Source: Verrucomicrobiota bacterium (GTDB lineage Bacteria; Verrucomicrobiota; Verrucomicrobiia; CAIQCK01). From it: DNA of 64,000 nt. The stretch is from contig JAPLTX010000051.1 of NCBI GenBank assembly GCA_026397915.1, forward strand, positions 62,001 through 126,000, read 5' to 3'. The notes under the pieces are model-generated. The model was not told the DNA's origin. It was given only the letters and a program-made list of their open reading frames with translations, and searched no databases. The position numbers were made by a program, and so were the translations under genes. Of the stretch, positions 9,138 to 17,184 are shown piece by piece. The first letter of the stretch is position 1; every line of letters starts with the position of its first letter.

Positions 9138-10301
9138 CTATGGCGTCGAGGAAAAATGTTGGCCACCGACCACGGCATCAGTAACGCGAAGCCGGCCGTT
9201 TTCCAACGCAAACAAGATGAGATCGGCCGAGCCGCCCTTTTCCAGCACGCGCGGCGCGAGGCCGAGCAGTCGCGCCGGATTGTCGGTGACCATTCTGACC
9301 GCGTCCGCGAGGGAGACGCCGGCCCACGCGATGACGTTGGCAACGCAGTTCTCCAGCGTGGTCGCCGCGCCGAAGAGGTAAGGCGTGCCCGGCAGGCAGA
9401 TCAAGCCGTTAGGCTTGGCTTCCACTTCCACCCGTCCGTAGCGGTAAACTCCCGGCGGCATGCCGGCGGGCGGCACAGCATCGGTGACGAGGATGGAACG
9501 CACAACGCCCTTCGCTCGGATGAAGTTTTTCACCACGTAAGGCGGCAGATGATGACCGTCGGCGATGAACGCCGCGTTCAAGCGGTCTTCGGCAAGTTGG
9601 ACTTGGATGTAGTTGGCATGGCGCGGCAGGACGGCGTGGCTGCCGTTGCCGAGATGGGTGGCCACCGTCGCCCCGGCGGCAACCGCGTCGGCGATCTGCT
9701 GCTCGTTGGCGGCGGTGTGGCCAATCCCAACCACGACGCCGGAAATGACGGCTTGTTCGATGAAACGCGTCATGCCCGGCAGCTCCGGCGCGACCGTGAC
9801 GAGCTTGATGCGCCCGCCAGCGGCTTCCTGGAACCGCTGAAATTCTTCCCACGACGGCAACCGGACCGCGTTGACGTAATGGCCGCCACGCGGACCGTCC
9901 TCGGCGGAAATATACGGGCCTTCGAGGTGAAAGCCCGGAATCGCACGCGCCAACTCCGGCCGTTCTTCCCGCGAGAGAGAGACGGCGCGAAAACATGCGG
10001 CCATGCGGTCATGCGCTTCGCTAACGATCGTGACGAGGTATTGCGTAGTGCCGTGGCGCAACTGCTCACGCGTGGCACGGGCCAGATCGTCGGCGGTCAA
10101 CGCAGGGTTCTGGAAATCCACGCCGGCGAAGCCATTGATATGGATGTCGAGGAAACCGGGTGCGATGAAAACATTGCCGCCACCAAGGTCCGGCGCGCAG
10201 GCCGGGTCCGGCGGTGCAACATCGGCGATGACACCGTCGGCGTCGTTGACGCGAACGTCCACGACTTGGCCGGTGACAAAGTGTTTACCTCGAATCAGCA
10301 T
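9138..10301 (-). CDS. nagA: N-acetylglucosamine-6-phosphate deacetylase
   Basis: NagA removes acetate from GlcNAc-6-P in amino-sugar catabolism and cell-wall recycling. Amidohydrolase features are present: DIHINGFAG (52-60), metal-binding Glu in HLEGPYIS (125-132), His in GIGHTAAN (about 195), HLGNGSH (216-222) replacing the classical HLFNAM, DGHH, and catalytic Asp in VTDAVPPAG (D274). The frame extends 29 codons upstream with atypical residues; ATG at 10301 (MLIRGKHF) matches the usual family start and follows a plausible promoter. The divergent neighbour is a sugar-binding lipoprotein, which suggests a sugar-uptake context. Length 387 is normal. Confidence 0.9.
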   Translation of the reverse strand: MLIRGKHFVTGQVVDVRVNDADGVIADVAPPDPACAPDLGGGNVFIAPGFLDIHINGFAGVDFQNPALTADDLARATREQLRHGTTQYLVTIVSEAHDRMAACFRAVSLSREERPELARAIPGFHLEGPYISAEDGPRGGHYVNAVRLPSWEEFQRFQEAAGGRIKLVTVAPELPGMTRFIEQAVISGVVVGIGHTAANEQQIADAVAAGATVATHLGNGSHAVLPRHANYIQVQLAEDRLNAAFIADGHHLPPYVVKNFIRAKGVVRSILVTDAVPPAGMPPGVYRYGRVEVEAKPNGLICLPGTPYLFGAATTLENCVANVIAWAGVSLADAVRMVTDNPARLLGLAPRVLEKGGSADLILFALENGRLRVTDAVVGGQHFSSTP

Positions 10302-10325
10302 GGCGGTTTCAGAGATGCGCGCACA

Positions 10326-10355
10326 GCATAGAAAGTTACGGCAGCAATTTCCAAA
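10326..10355 (-). promoter_or_regulatory. Candidate promoter of nagA
   Basis: On the minus strand TTGGAA, an 18-base spacer and TATGCT can be read in the divergent nagA/sugar-binding-protein gap. The spacing is acceptable, but no experimental support exists. Confidence 0.3.
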
Positions 10356-10391
10356 CTTTCTTTTTAGCGGCAGCCCGGTATTCTTCAATGC

Positions 10392-11408
10392 ATGTTTGCG
10401 AGATTCTATGCCGGTCTGTTGCTTGGCGCCTGCATGCTGCTAGCCGGTTGCGACAATCCCACGCCGCCGCCGAAGTTGCGCGTCGCGATGGTGGTCAAAG
10501 CAAAGGGCAACGCTTACTTCGACGCGTGCGCCGTCGGCGGACGCAAAGCCGCGAAGGAACTCGGCGTGCAGTTTTTCTACGAAGCACCCGTGGACGGCTC
10601 GGTGGAGGAACAAATCGAAGCGGTGGACGGCTTGGTCACGCGCCGGATGAACGCCATCGTGATCGCGCCGCACGAGGCGATGGCGTTGGCTCCGGCCCTC
10701 AAACGGGCGCGGGAAAGCGGCGTGCATATCATCACGTTTGACACCGATGCGGACGAAAAGCGCAGCGAGCGCGAGTGGTTCGTAAAACCCGCCAGCGATG
10801 TGACAGTGGCGCGCGGGTTGGTGGGGAACATGGTTTCATCAGCCGGCGCAAAAGCGCGGACGGTTATCATCGCCAGCGCCAACGCTGCGGCGCGCCAGCA
10901 ACAGTGGATCGGGGCAATGCGGGAACAGATCGGCAAAGTTTGCCCGACGATGCAAATTGTGGAGATCAGGCGATGCGAGGACGCCAATGCAGCCTTCACC
11001 GCCACACAGGAGGTGTTCCAAAACAACCCGGACGTCATCGGCATATTCGCACTAACGCCCGAACTGTTGATTAGTGCAGCCAAGGCGGTGAAATCCGGCA
11101 ACCAGAAGCGGTTCGTCACGGGCGTGGGGTTGCCCAACAGCACGCGCGTTTTCGTCAAGGACGGCATTGTGCCGGCGTTTGTGATGTGGAATCCGACCGA
11201 CCTCGGTTATCTCGCGGTGCATGTGGCTGTGCAAACTGTCAAGGGCCAGTTGCACGATGACAGCAGCGAGGTTGCCATCAACGAATCCGAGGTTGTCAAT
11301 GGTGTGGCCCGCACGAAGACGGTCCGGAGGGCGATCAAAAACCGCGAGATCCTGCTCGGTGAACCGATGATCGTCACGGCAGAGACGGTGAATCAGTTCG
11401 ATTTCTAA
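10392..11408 (+). CDS. Sugar ABC transporter substrate-binding lipoprotein (RbsB-like)
   Basis: The 338-residue protein starts with a lipoprotein signal (LLAGC, lipidated C20), then has the type I periplasmic binding-protein fold. Typical pieces are LRVAMVVKAKGNAYFDA, VDGLVTRRMNAIVIAPHEA and VHIITFDTDA. It should bind a sugar at the outer face of the inner membrane. No permease or ATPase gene is adjacent, so its transporter partners, if any, are elsewhere. It is divergent from nagA, 90 bases away, which would fit amino-sugar uptake; this is inference. The stop lies 10 bases from the end of the convergent UPF0102 gene. Confidence 0.85.
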   Translation: MFARFYAGLLLGACMLLAGCDNPTPPPKLRVAMVVKAKGNAYFDACAVGGRKAAKELGVQFFYEAPVDGSVEEQIEAVDGLVTRRMNAIVIAPHEAMALAPALKRARESGVHIITFDTDADEKRSEREWFVKPASDVTVARGLVGNMVSSAGAKARTVIIASANAAARQQQWIGAMREQIGKVCPTMQIVEIRRCEDANAAFTATQEVFQNNPDVIGIFALTPELLISAAKAVKSGNQKRFVTGVGLPNSTRVFVKDGIVPAFVMWNPTDLGYLAVHVAVQTVKGQLHDDSSEVAINESEVVNGVARTKTVRRAIKNREILLGEPMIVTAETVNQFDF

Positions 11409-11418
11409 AGCGGCTGTC

Positions 11419-11868
11419 TCAATCGCTGAACGGCTGACGTGTCGCGAACGCCCCTTGAATCAGCCGCACTTCCGTCGCTGTCCCCGCCTCGTCCATGTAA
11501 ACCTCGACGACATCAAACCGCACCGGTATGCGCGGATTGCCGAGCAACCGCAGGTATTCGCGGGCGCAACTGGCGAGGTGCCGTTGCTTCTCGCGGTTCA
11601 CGGCGTCGGCTGCCGCCCCGAACCGGTCGCTGCCGCGCGTCTTTACTTCTACAAACGCCAGCACGGCGTCGTCGCGCGCCACCAGGTCAATCTCGCCGTG
11701 TTTGCCGTGGAACCGACGCGTGAGGATTTTGTAACCGCGCTGGCGCAGATAGCGTGCCGCCGCCTGTTCGCCGCGCTCGCCCTTCACGAGATGGGCCGGC
11801 GCGGCGGAGGCGGTTGGATTTCGCAGACGCTGCCACCAGCCAAGCATAAGTCGAATGATGCCGCGCAA
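11419..11868 (-). CDS. UPF0102 (YraN) family putative endonuclease
   Basis: The protein of up to 149 residues carries the full UPF0102 signature: GERGEQAAARYLRQRGYKIL, then GEIDLVARDDAVLAFVEVKTR. This is the PD-(D/E)XK nuclease-like core with D, E and K residues in place. Homologues are widespread and poorly characterised, with suggested roles in DNA processing. An internal start at 11847 (MLGWW) is possible. A 90-residue conserved-looking gene lies upstream on the same strand. Confidence 0.85.
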   Translation of the reverse strand: MRGIIRLMLGWWQRLRNPTASAAPAHLVKGERGEQAAARYLRQRGYKILTRRFHGKHGEIDLVARDDAVLAFVEVKTRGSDRFGAAADAVNREKQRHLASCAREYLRLLGNPRIPVRFDVVEVYMDEAGTATEVRLIQGAFATRQPFSD

Positions 11869-11936
11869 GGCCCGGCGGATCGAGCAGATTCAGTGGACAG
11901 CACGGAGCCTGCCGTTGCTCATGGCCAACCCTTCGT

Positions 11937-12209
11937 TCAAGACCGCCGGTCGCTGGCGGGCTTTTCCAGCGCGTGGCGATACATCCGCGACATGCTGGTG
12001 CAGGTGTCCAGCGATGACTTGCCATCGTCGTTCTGCCAGACTTCCTCGTAGCACGGCTTGGCGGGAAGGCGTTTCAGCCGCGTCTCTTTCAGGATGGTTC
12101 CGTCCGGTTTGCAGAGCAGCTCCAGATTCAGCGGCTTCTTTTGCCGGTTCAACCGGTCGGACAGGATGACCAGAATCTTTCGCGTCTTGTTCTTTGTGTT
12201 CGTCGCCAT
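11937..12209 (-). CDS. Small hypothetical protein
   Basis: This 90-residue basic protein (MATNTKNKTRKILVILSDR...) is not recognised. It has no membrane segment or signal peptide. A CYEEVWQNDDGKSSLDTC segment has a pair of Cys residues about 17 apart. It is placed 68 bases upstream of the UPF0102 gene on the same strand and 57 bases downstream of the cupin gene, so it may be co-transcribed with either. The start ATG is preceded by AATAGACCT, a weak -10-like sequence. Confidence 0.55.
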   Translation of the reverse strand: MATNTKNKTRKILVILSDRLNRQKKPLNLELLCKPDGTILKETRLKRLPAKPCYEEVWQNDDGKSSLDTCTSMSRMYRHALEKPASDRRS

Positions 12210-12266
12210 AGGTCTATTGGGTTGTTTCAGGCTGATTATTGAAAACCTTCGCGTTATCGCAATGGT

Positions 12267-12722
12267 TCATTTGGGCGGGTTCGTCTCCAAAAACACCGTC
12301 TTGCGGTCGCCGGACGAGAACGAAACCAGTGTCTTGAGCGGTTCGGAACCGGTGTTGGTCAGCTTGTGTTTGACGCCGACGGGAATGCAGAGGGTCGTGC
12401 CGGGCTTCAGCGCGATCGTCTGGCCTTCGGAGCTGTGCGTGCCGCAGCCGGAGATCACGTAGAGCACCTCTTCGCAGTTCGGATGGAAATGGAGCGGGTT
12501 GCCGTGGCCGGGCAGGATGGTGGCGAGGCCGATGGTTTGCTGCGCGCCGGGCGCAAGCTTCTCGTTGCACACCCACTTCAACGTGCCCCACGTAAACTCC
12601 TGCGCCGGGATCTGCTCCGCGTGGGTAACGCCAACCGCCGGCTTCGCTGAAGCTTTCTCCTCGCCATTAGCGTTCGCTATCCACAAACCCGACACCACCA
12701 CTGCCAGAAGAATTGTTTTCAT
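12267..12722 (-). CDS. Exported cupin-domain protein
   Basis: A signal peptide (MKTILLAVVVSGLWIANANG) precedes a single cupin barrel. Motif 1 is HFHPNCEEVLYVISG with two His and one Glu metal ligands; motif 2 is IPVGVKHKLTNTG with a His. The protein is about 151 residues and should be periplasmic, binding a divalent metal. The frame extends 12 codons upstream, but the start at 12722 directly gives the signal peptide. Enzymatic function cannot be derived; many small exported cupins are sugar-binding or oxygenase-like. Confidence 0.8.
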   Translation of the reverse strand: MKTILLAVVVSGLWIANANGEEKASAKPAVGVTHAEQIPAQEFTWGTLKWVCNEKLAPGAQQTIGLATILPGHGNPLHFHPNCEEVLYVISGCGTHSSEGQTIALKPGTTLCIPVGVKHKLTNTGSEPLKTLVSFSSGDRKTVFLETNPPK

Positions 12723-12786
12723 CGCCCGCATTGCAGCACGTTCAACGGCGGCTGGCAAGCGCGCCTTGCCCGCGTGATGGCGGTAA

Positions 12787-12814
12787 TTGACAGCCGATGC
12801 GGAGCGGTTAGGGT
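12787..12814 (+). promoter_or_regulatory. Candidate promoter of the metal ATPase gene
   Basis: A perfect -35 TTGACA (12787-12792), a 16-base spacer and TAGGGT (12809-12814) precede the gene. The frame could formally start at the TTG inside this -35 box, which argues against that start. Confidence 0.5.
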
Positions 12815-12855
12815 TGGCTGGAATAACCGGTCAGGCACAGCGCCTGCTCCAACTA

Positions 12856-14925
12856 GTGAAAACTGAAACCTTCAAAGTCAGCGGCATGACGTGCGCCGGT
12901 TGCGCAGCGAACGTCGAGAAGGCGTTGCGCTCCGTCGCAGGCGTCGCCGAGGTCAGTGTCAGCGCAGCCACCGGCAAGGCGATCTGCCAGTTCGACCCGC
13001 AACAAGCAACCGTGAACGCGCTGACCGCTGCCGTCAGGAAAGCTGGCTACGGCATCGAGAAACCGGCCAACACCGTGTCCGTGCTGCCATGGTGGCGCAC
13101 GCCGTGGCTGCCGGTGGCCGCGGTCGTCGCGCTCATCATCGCCGGCTGGGCGCTGCATTCAGACCCCCTGCTGATTACCGCCACCGCGCTCGCGGCTTAT
13201 CCGATCGTCTGGACCGCGCTGAAGACGCTGGCCCGCCGTCAGATCAACGCTGACGTGCTCGTGGCCACCGGCGTGATCGCTTCCGCGTCCATCGGCCAGT
13301 TCCTCGCCGCGGCGGAGGTCGCGCTCATCATGCGGCTGGGCGAACTGCTGGAGAACTTCACCATCGAGCGCGCACGCCGCTCCATCGGCAGCCTGATGGA
13401 ACACATGCCACTGATTGCCCGCGTCCGCCGCGGCTCACGTGAGGAGGAAGTTCCCGTCGAGCAGGTGGAGGTCGGCGACCTCTGCGTCGTGCGGCCCGGC
13501 GAGAAGATTCCCGTGGATGGCGTTGTCGAGAGCGGCCAAAGCTCCGTCAACCAAGCCGCCGTCACCGGCGAGTCAGCGCCAGCGGACAAGAGTGCGGGCA
13601 ATGAGGTGTTCAGCGGCACGCTTAACATTTCCGGCGCACTCATCGTCCGCGCCACGCGCGTGGCGGCAGAATCCACGCTGGCGCGCATCGCCGCGCTAGT
13701 AGAGGCGGCGCAGCAACGCGAGGCGCCGATCCAACGCACGCTCGACCGTTGGGCGCGGTGGATGGTGCCGCTGATGATCACACTATCGCTGCTGACGCTG
13801 GCGTTCACAGGCGACGTGACGCGCGCCATCACGGTGCTTATCGTCGCCTGCCCGTGCGCGCTCGTGCTGGCAACGCCGACGGCCATCGTCGCCGCCATCG
13901 CCCGTGCCGCGCGCGAAGGCGTGCTCATCAAAGGCGGCCAGTATCTCGAAGCCGCCGGCCGGCTCAAGGTGGTCGTCTTCGACAAGACCGGCACGCTGAC
14001 TCGCGGCGAACCGTCGGTGATTGACGTGAAACAGTTTTGTCCGGAGCACAGCTCAGCGGAGATGATCGCGCTGGCGGCGGTGGCGGAGAAGATGAGCCAG
14101 CATCCGTTTGGCCGCGCCGTGGTGGAACACGCCGACGCGATGCAACTGGCCGTGCCAGATCCGGCATTGTTCGAGGCGCATCACGGCGAAGGCGTGTCAG
14201 CGCGGCACAACGGTCAGCGCATTCTTGTCGGCAAACGTTCGTTGCTGGAACGGCACGCTGTGGCGCTCGACGCCAGCCAAGGCGAGCACCTCGCCGAGCA
14301 TGAAGGGCACGGCCACACGACGTTGATGGTGGCCCACGACGGCAAGGTCTGCGGCACGATTTGCGTCAGCGACGAGCCGCGTGCGCAGGCCGCCGACGCC
14401 GTGGCGGAACTGCGGCGACTCGGCATCGAGAAGATCGTCATGCTCACCGGCGACAACCCACGCGTGGCCCGCTCCGTCGCCACGCGGCTTGGCATTGCCG
14501 ATGTAGAGGCGAACGTCATGCCGGAGCGCAAGGCCGCGCACATCGAATCGCTGCGCCAGGCGCACGGCGCGGTGGCGATGGTGGGCGATGGCATCAACGA
14601 CGCGCCTGCGCTCGCCACGGCGGACGTGGGCGTCGCGATGGGCGTCAGCGGCACGGACGCGGCACACGACGCGGCAGACATCGCACTGATCGCGGACGAC
14701 CTCAGCAAGGTGGCATTCGCGGTCGGTTTGAGCCGGCACACGTTGCGGATCATCCGGCAGGGATTGGTGTTCGCACTGCTGTTTAACGTGGCAATGATCA
14801 GCTCGGCGATGCACGGCGTCGTGAGTCTCATCGGCGGCGCCGTTGCCCACCAGATCAGCAGCCTCGTGGTCATCCTCAATGCGATGCGTCTGCTCGGCTA
14901 CGGCAAAACGCGCCCGCGCCCTTGA
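12856..14925 (+). CDS. Heavy-metal-translocating P1B-type ATPase
   Basis: One N-terminal HMA domain (GMTCAGCA, C13 and C16) is followed by membrane helices, the actuator TGES, the intramembrane metal site VACPCALVLATP (about 330), phosphorylation site DKTGTLT (about 376), SQHPFG (HP motif, about 415) and GDGINDAPAL (about 577). It pumps a soft metal ion outward across the inner membrane. CPC and the HMA fit Cu(I), but the last helix reads AHQISSLVVILNAMRLL and lacks the Met of the typical Cu(I) MxxSS signature, so the metal is uncertain. The GTG start at 12856 is chosen because the upstream TTG lies in a -35 box. It converges with the small gene at 14938. Confidence 0.92.
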   Translation: MKTETFKVSGMTCAGCAANVEKALRSVAGVAEVSVSAATGKAICQFDPQQATVNALTAAVRKAGYGIEKPANTVSVLPWWRTPWLPVAAVVALIIAGWALHSDPLLITATALAAYPIVWTALKTLARRQINADVLVATGVIASASIGQFLAAAEVALIMRLGELLENFTIERARRSIGSLMEHMPLIARVRRGSREEEVPVEQVEVGDLCVVRPGEKIPVDGVVESGQSSVNQAAVTGESAPADKSAGNEVFSGTLNISGALIVRATRVAAESTLARIAALVEAAQQREAPIQRTLDRWARWMVPLMITLSLLTLAFTGDVTRAITVLIVACPCALVLATPTAIVAAIARAAREGVLIKGGQYLEAAGRLKVVVFDKTGTLTRGEPSVIDVKQFCPEHSSAEMIALAAVAEKMSQHPFGRAVVEHADAMQLAVPDPALFEAHHGEGVSARHNGQRILVGKRSLLERHAVALDASQGEHLAEHEGHGHTTLMVAHDGKVCGTICVSDEPRAQAADAVAELRRLGIEKIVMLTGDNPRVARSVATRLGIADVEANVMPERKAAHIESLRQAHGAVAMVGDGINDAPALATADVGVAMGVSGTDAAHDAADIALIADDLSKVAFAVGLSRHTLRIIRQGLVFALLFNVAMISSAMHGVVSLIGGAVAHQISSLVVILNAMRLLGYGKTRPRP

Positions 14926-14942
14926 GCGCGCGCCGGCTCAAG
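14921..14942. terminator. Palindrome joining two convergent stop codons
   Basis: CTTGAGC, an 8-base GC-rich loop and GCTCAAG form a perfect 7-bp inverted repeat. It contains the stop codons of both convergent genes. It could act as a bidirectional terminator, but no T-run follows. Confidence 0.35.
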
Positions 14943-15123
14943 CCGCCATCTTCATGGCATTGAGATTCTCCAGCAACGATTCAACCGTCGCCTGCTCCGC
15001 CTTTAGTCTTTCCCTGAACTCGCGCGTGCTCGTGTGTCTCGTTTCGATGAGCATCTCCCGGGCGTGAGTGGATAGCAGTTGGACCAGCAGGTCGCGTTCT
15101 TTGTCGGAAAGTTCCAGCATCAT
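14938..15123 (-). CDS. Small conserved-type hypothetical protein
   Basis: This 61-residue acidic, fully helical protein reads LELSDKERDLLVQLLSTHAREMLIETRHT...REFRERLKAEQATVESLLENL. Similar short LxLxxxErxlLxxLL...TdxreFRexLrer proteins are common and uncharacterised. A good Shine-Dalgarno (GAGGAG) lies 5 bases before the ATG pair. It converges with the metal ATPase gene and is divergent from queE. Confidence 0.7.
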   Translation of the reverse strand: MMLELSDKERDLLVQLLSTHAREMLIETRHTSTREFRERLKAEQATVESLLENLNAMKMAA

Positions 15124-15206
15124 AACGTCTCCTCGTGGACTGTTAGAGATTCCTGTTTCCGCTGAAACTTAGGCCGCAAGGCTGCCGGTGGCAAGGGCTG
15201 CGCTGT

Positions 15207-15235
15207 TTGACGCTGCCGAGCTGTTCTGTTAGCGT
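15207..15235 (+). promoter_or_regulatory. Candidate promoter of queE (leaderless)
   Basis: TTGACG (15207-15212), a 17-base spacer and TAGCGT (15230-15235) end 6 bases before the GTG start, so transcription would begin at or next to the start codon. Confidence 0.45.
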
Positions 15236-15241
15236 CGCGTC

Positions 15242-15943
15242 GTGGCCGAAACGCTGGTCGTCAACGAAATCTTCAAGAGCATCCAGGGCGAGAGCACCCG
15301 CGCTGGCCTGCCGTGCGTTTTTGTCCGCCTTGCCGGCTGTAACCTGCGCTGTTCCTGGTGCGACACCGCCTACGCTTTCACCGAAGGCGCGCGGATGACG
15401 CTCGACAAGATCGTGGACCGCGTCGCCGCGTTCGACTGCAACCTCGTCGAGTTGACCGGCGGAGAACCGTTGATGCGCTCCAACTCGCTGCTGCTCATGA
15501 CGCAACTCGCCGATCGCGGCCATACCGTCTTGCTGGAAACCGGCGGCTCGCTCGACATCGGTCCGATGGACCCGCGCGTCATCCGCATCATGGACCTGAA
15601 ATGCCCCAGCAGCGGCGAGTGCGAGCAGAACCGCTGGGAGAATATCCCGCTGCTGCGCGCCAACGACGAGGTGAAATTCGTCATCGCCACGCGCGAGGAC
15701 TACGACTGGGCCAGACGGCAACTTGAACGCTGGCATCTGCCGGCCATCTGCACCGTGCTCTTCTCGTGGGCACATCCGCTGCCGCCGGAACAACGCGACA
15801 TGACGCTGAAGCCCATGCCGCCGGACCAACATCCAATCACCATGCGCGAATTGGTCGAGCAGATGCTTGCCGACAAACTGTCGGTCCGGTTCCAGCTCCA
15901 GATGCATAAATATGTCTGGGAACCGACAGCGAGAGGAGTGTAA
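15242..15943 (+). CDS. queE: 7-carboxy-7-deazaguanine synthase
   Basis: QueE is a radical-SAM enzyme that converts 6-carboxytetrahydropterin to 7-carboxy-7-deazaguanine in queuosine and related 7-deazapurine synthesis. The cluster motif is CNLRCSWC (C33, C37, C40; CxxxCxxC). The N-terminus NEIFKSIQGES and ELTGGEPL are typical, and 233 residues is normal. The start is GTG, 6 bases after a promoter-like -10. The stop codon overlaps the ATG of the aminotransferase gene by one base (TAATG). The preceding pathway gene queD is about 6.8 kb away at 22699. Confidence 0.93.
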   Translation: MAETLVVNEIFKSIQGESTRAGLPCVFVRLAGCNLRCSWCDTAYAFTEGARMTLDKIVDRVAAFDCNLVELTGGEPLMRSNSLLLMTQLADRGHTVLLETGGSLDIGPMDPRVIRIMDLKCPSSGECEQNRWENIPLLRANDEVKFVIATREDYDWARRQLERWHLPAICTVLFSWAHPLPPEQRDMTLKPMPPDQHPITMRELVEQMLADKLSVRFQLQMHKYVWEPTARGV

Positions 15944-17181
15944 TGCTGCCTCTTCTCAAAACCCGCATCCCCGGTCCGCGCTCACGCGCGCTTTCTCGCC
16001 AGCTTCGCCGGCACGAGTGCCGCAACACGACATTTGTCAGTGCCGACTGGCCAATCTTCTGGGAGCGCGCACGCGGCTGCAATGTCTGGGATGCCGACGG
16101 CAACCGCTACCTCGACCTGACCGCCGCGTTCGGCGTCGCCAGCGTCGGCCACAACAACCCGCGCGTTACCGCCGCCGCCCGCGTCCAACTCAGCCGCCTC
16201 GTCCATGCGATGGGCGACGTGCATCCAAACGAGTTGAAGGTCCGGCTCGCGACTGAGCTTTCCGCTCTCACGTTCGACCGCTGGCTCCGCAAATCAGAAA
16301 TCATAAATCATAAATCTAAAATCCTCTTCTCCAATTCCGGCTCCGAGGCCGTCGAAGCCGCGCTGAAGACCGCCATACTCGCCACCGGCAAGCCCGGTGT
16401 CATCGCCTTCGTCGGCGCCTACCACGGTCTGACCTACGGCGCGCTCGACGCAACGGCGTGGAACTACTTCCGCGCACCGTTCCATCCGCAACTGCCCGGT
16501 TTCACCGTCCACAGCGCGCCAACCGAATCGGCCGTGCGCGCCGCCTTCGAGCAAAGCGAGCGAGGTATCGGCGCGGTCATCGTCGAACCGATCCTCGGTC
16601 GCGGCGGCATCGTGGTGCCGCCGCCCGATTTTCTGCCAATGCTCCGCCGCGTCTGCGACGAACACCGTGCGCTGCTCATCGCCGACGAAATCTACACGGG
16701 CTTCTGCCGCACGGGCCGATGGTTTGCCGTCGAGCATTGGGGTGTCGTGCCCGACCTCATCTGTGTCGGCAAAGCCATGAGTAACGGCTTCCCGATCTCT
16801 GCCTGTATTGGCCGCGCCGACGTGATGGACGCATGGCCCGAAAGCGCCGGCGAAGCTCTCCACACCAGCACGCACCTCGGCAACCCGCTCGGCTGCGCAA
16901 TGGCGCTCGCCGCCATCGACGAAATGAAACGGCTGAAACTCGACGAGCACGCCTGCCGGCTGCAAGACCGCCTGCCCGGCCGCGGCCTCGGCTTGATGAA
17001 AGGCGTCGAGTTGCCAAACGCGACCGCCTGCCAGCGCGCCGTCAAGCGCCTGTTGCGCCGCGGCATCATCGCCCTCGGCGGCGGCGAGCGCGGCAACGTG
17101 CTCACGTTGACGCCGCCACTGACGATCTCGGAGGGAGAACTGGAGTTTACGGCGAAAGAAATTGTCCGTGCAACAAAGTGA
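15943..17181 (+). CDS. Class III (acetylornithine/GABA-type) PLP aminotransferase
   Basis: Of 412 residues, it shows the fold-type I class III signatures: LFSNSGSEAVEAALK, AYHGLTYGA, LIADEIYTGF with the PLP-pyridine Asp, and CVGKAMSNGFPIS with the Schiff-base Lys (K277). It is translationally coupled to queE but has no known place in queuosine synthesis, so its substrate is open; glutamate-1-semialdehyde-like or GABA-type are possible. A five-unit 7-bp array at 16291-16325 encodes the KSEIINHKSKIL stretch just before the PLP phosphate-binding segment, in frame. Confidence 0.88.
   Translation: MLPLLKTRIPGPRSRALSRQLRRHECRNTTFVSADWPIFWERARGCNVWDADGNRYLDLTAAFGVASVGHNNPRVTAAARVQLSRLVHAMGDVHPNELKVRLATELSALTFDRWLRKSEIINHKSKILFSNSGSEAVEAALKTAILATGKPGVIAFVGAYHGLTYGALDATAWNYFRAPFHPQLPGFTVHSAPTESAVRAAFEQSERGIGAVIVEPILGRGGIVVPPPDFLPMLRRVCDEHRALLIADEIYTGFCRTGRWFAVEHWGVVPDLICVGKAMSNGFPISACIGRADVMDAWPESAGEALHTSTHLGNPLGCAMALAAIDEMKRLKLDEHACRLQDRLPGRGLGLMKGVELPNATACQRAVKRLLRRGIIALGGGERGNVLTLTPPLTISEGELEFTAKEIVRATK
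16291..16325 (+). repeat. Degenerate 7-bp tandem array, 5 units, in coding sequence
   Basis: Units aaatcag, aaatcat (twice), aaatcta and aaatcct. It lies in frame in the aminotransferase gene, immediately before the conserved LFSNSGSEA motif. Confidence 0.85.
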
Positions 17182-17184
17182 TTG

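Noticed and set aside
8035-10331. Long plus-strand frames (8035-9381, 9156-10331) opposite the HEAT protein and nagA
   Set aside because: Shadow frames with Arg/Val/Ala-biased composition; the minus strand carries recognisable proteins.
12787-12855. TTG start for the metal ATPase at 12787
   Set aside because: This TTG is part of a perfect -35 box followed by a -10 at 12809, and the upstream residues do not resemble an HMA domain.
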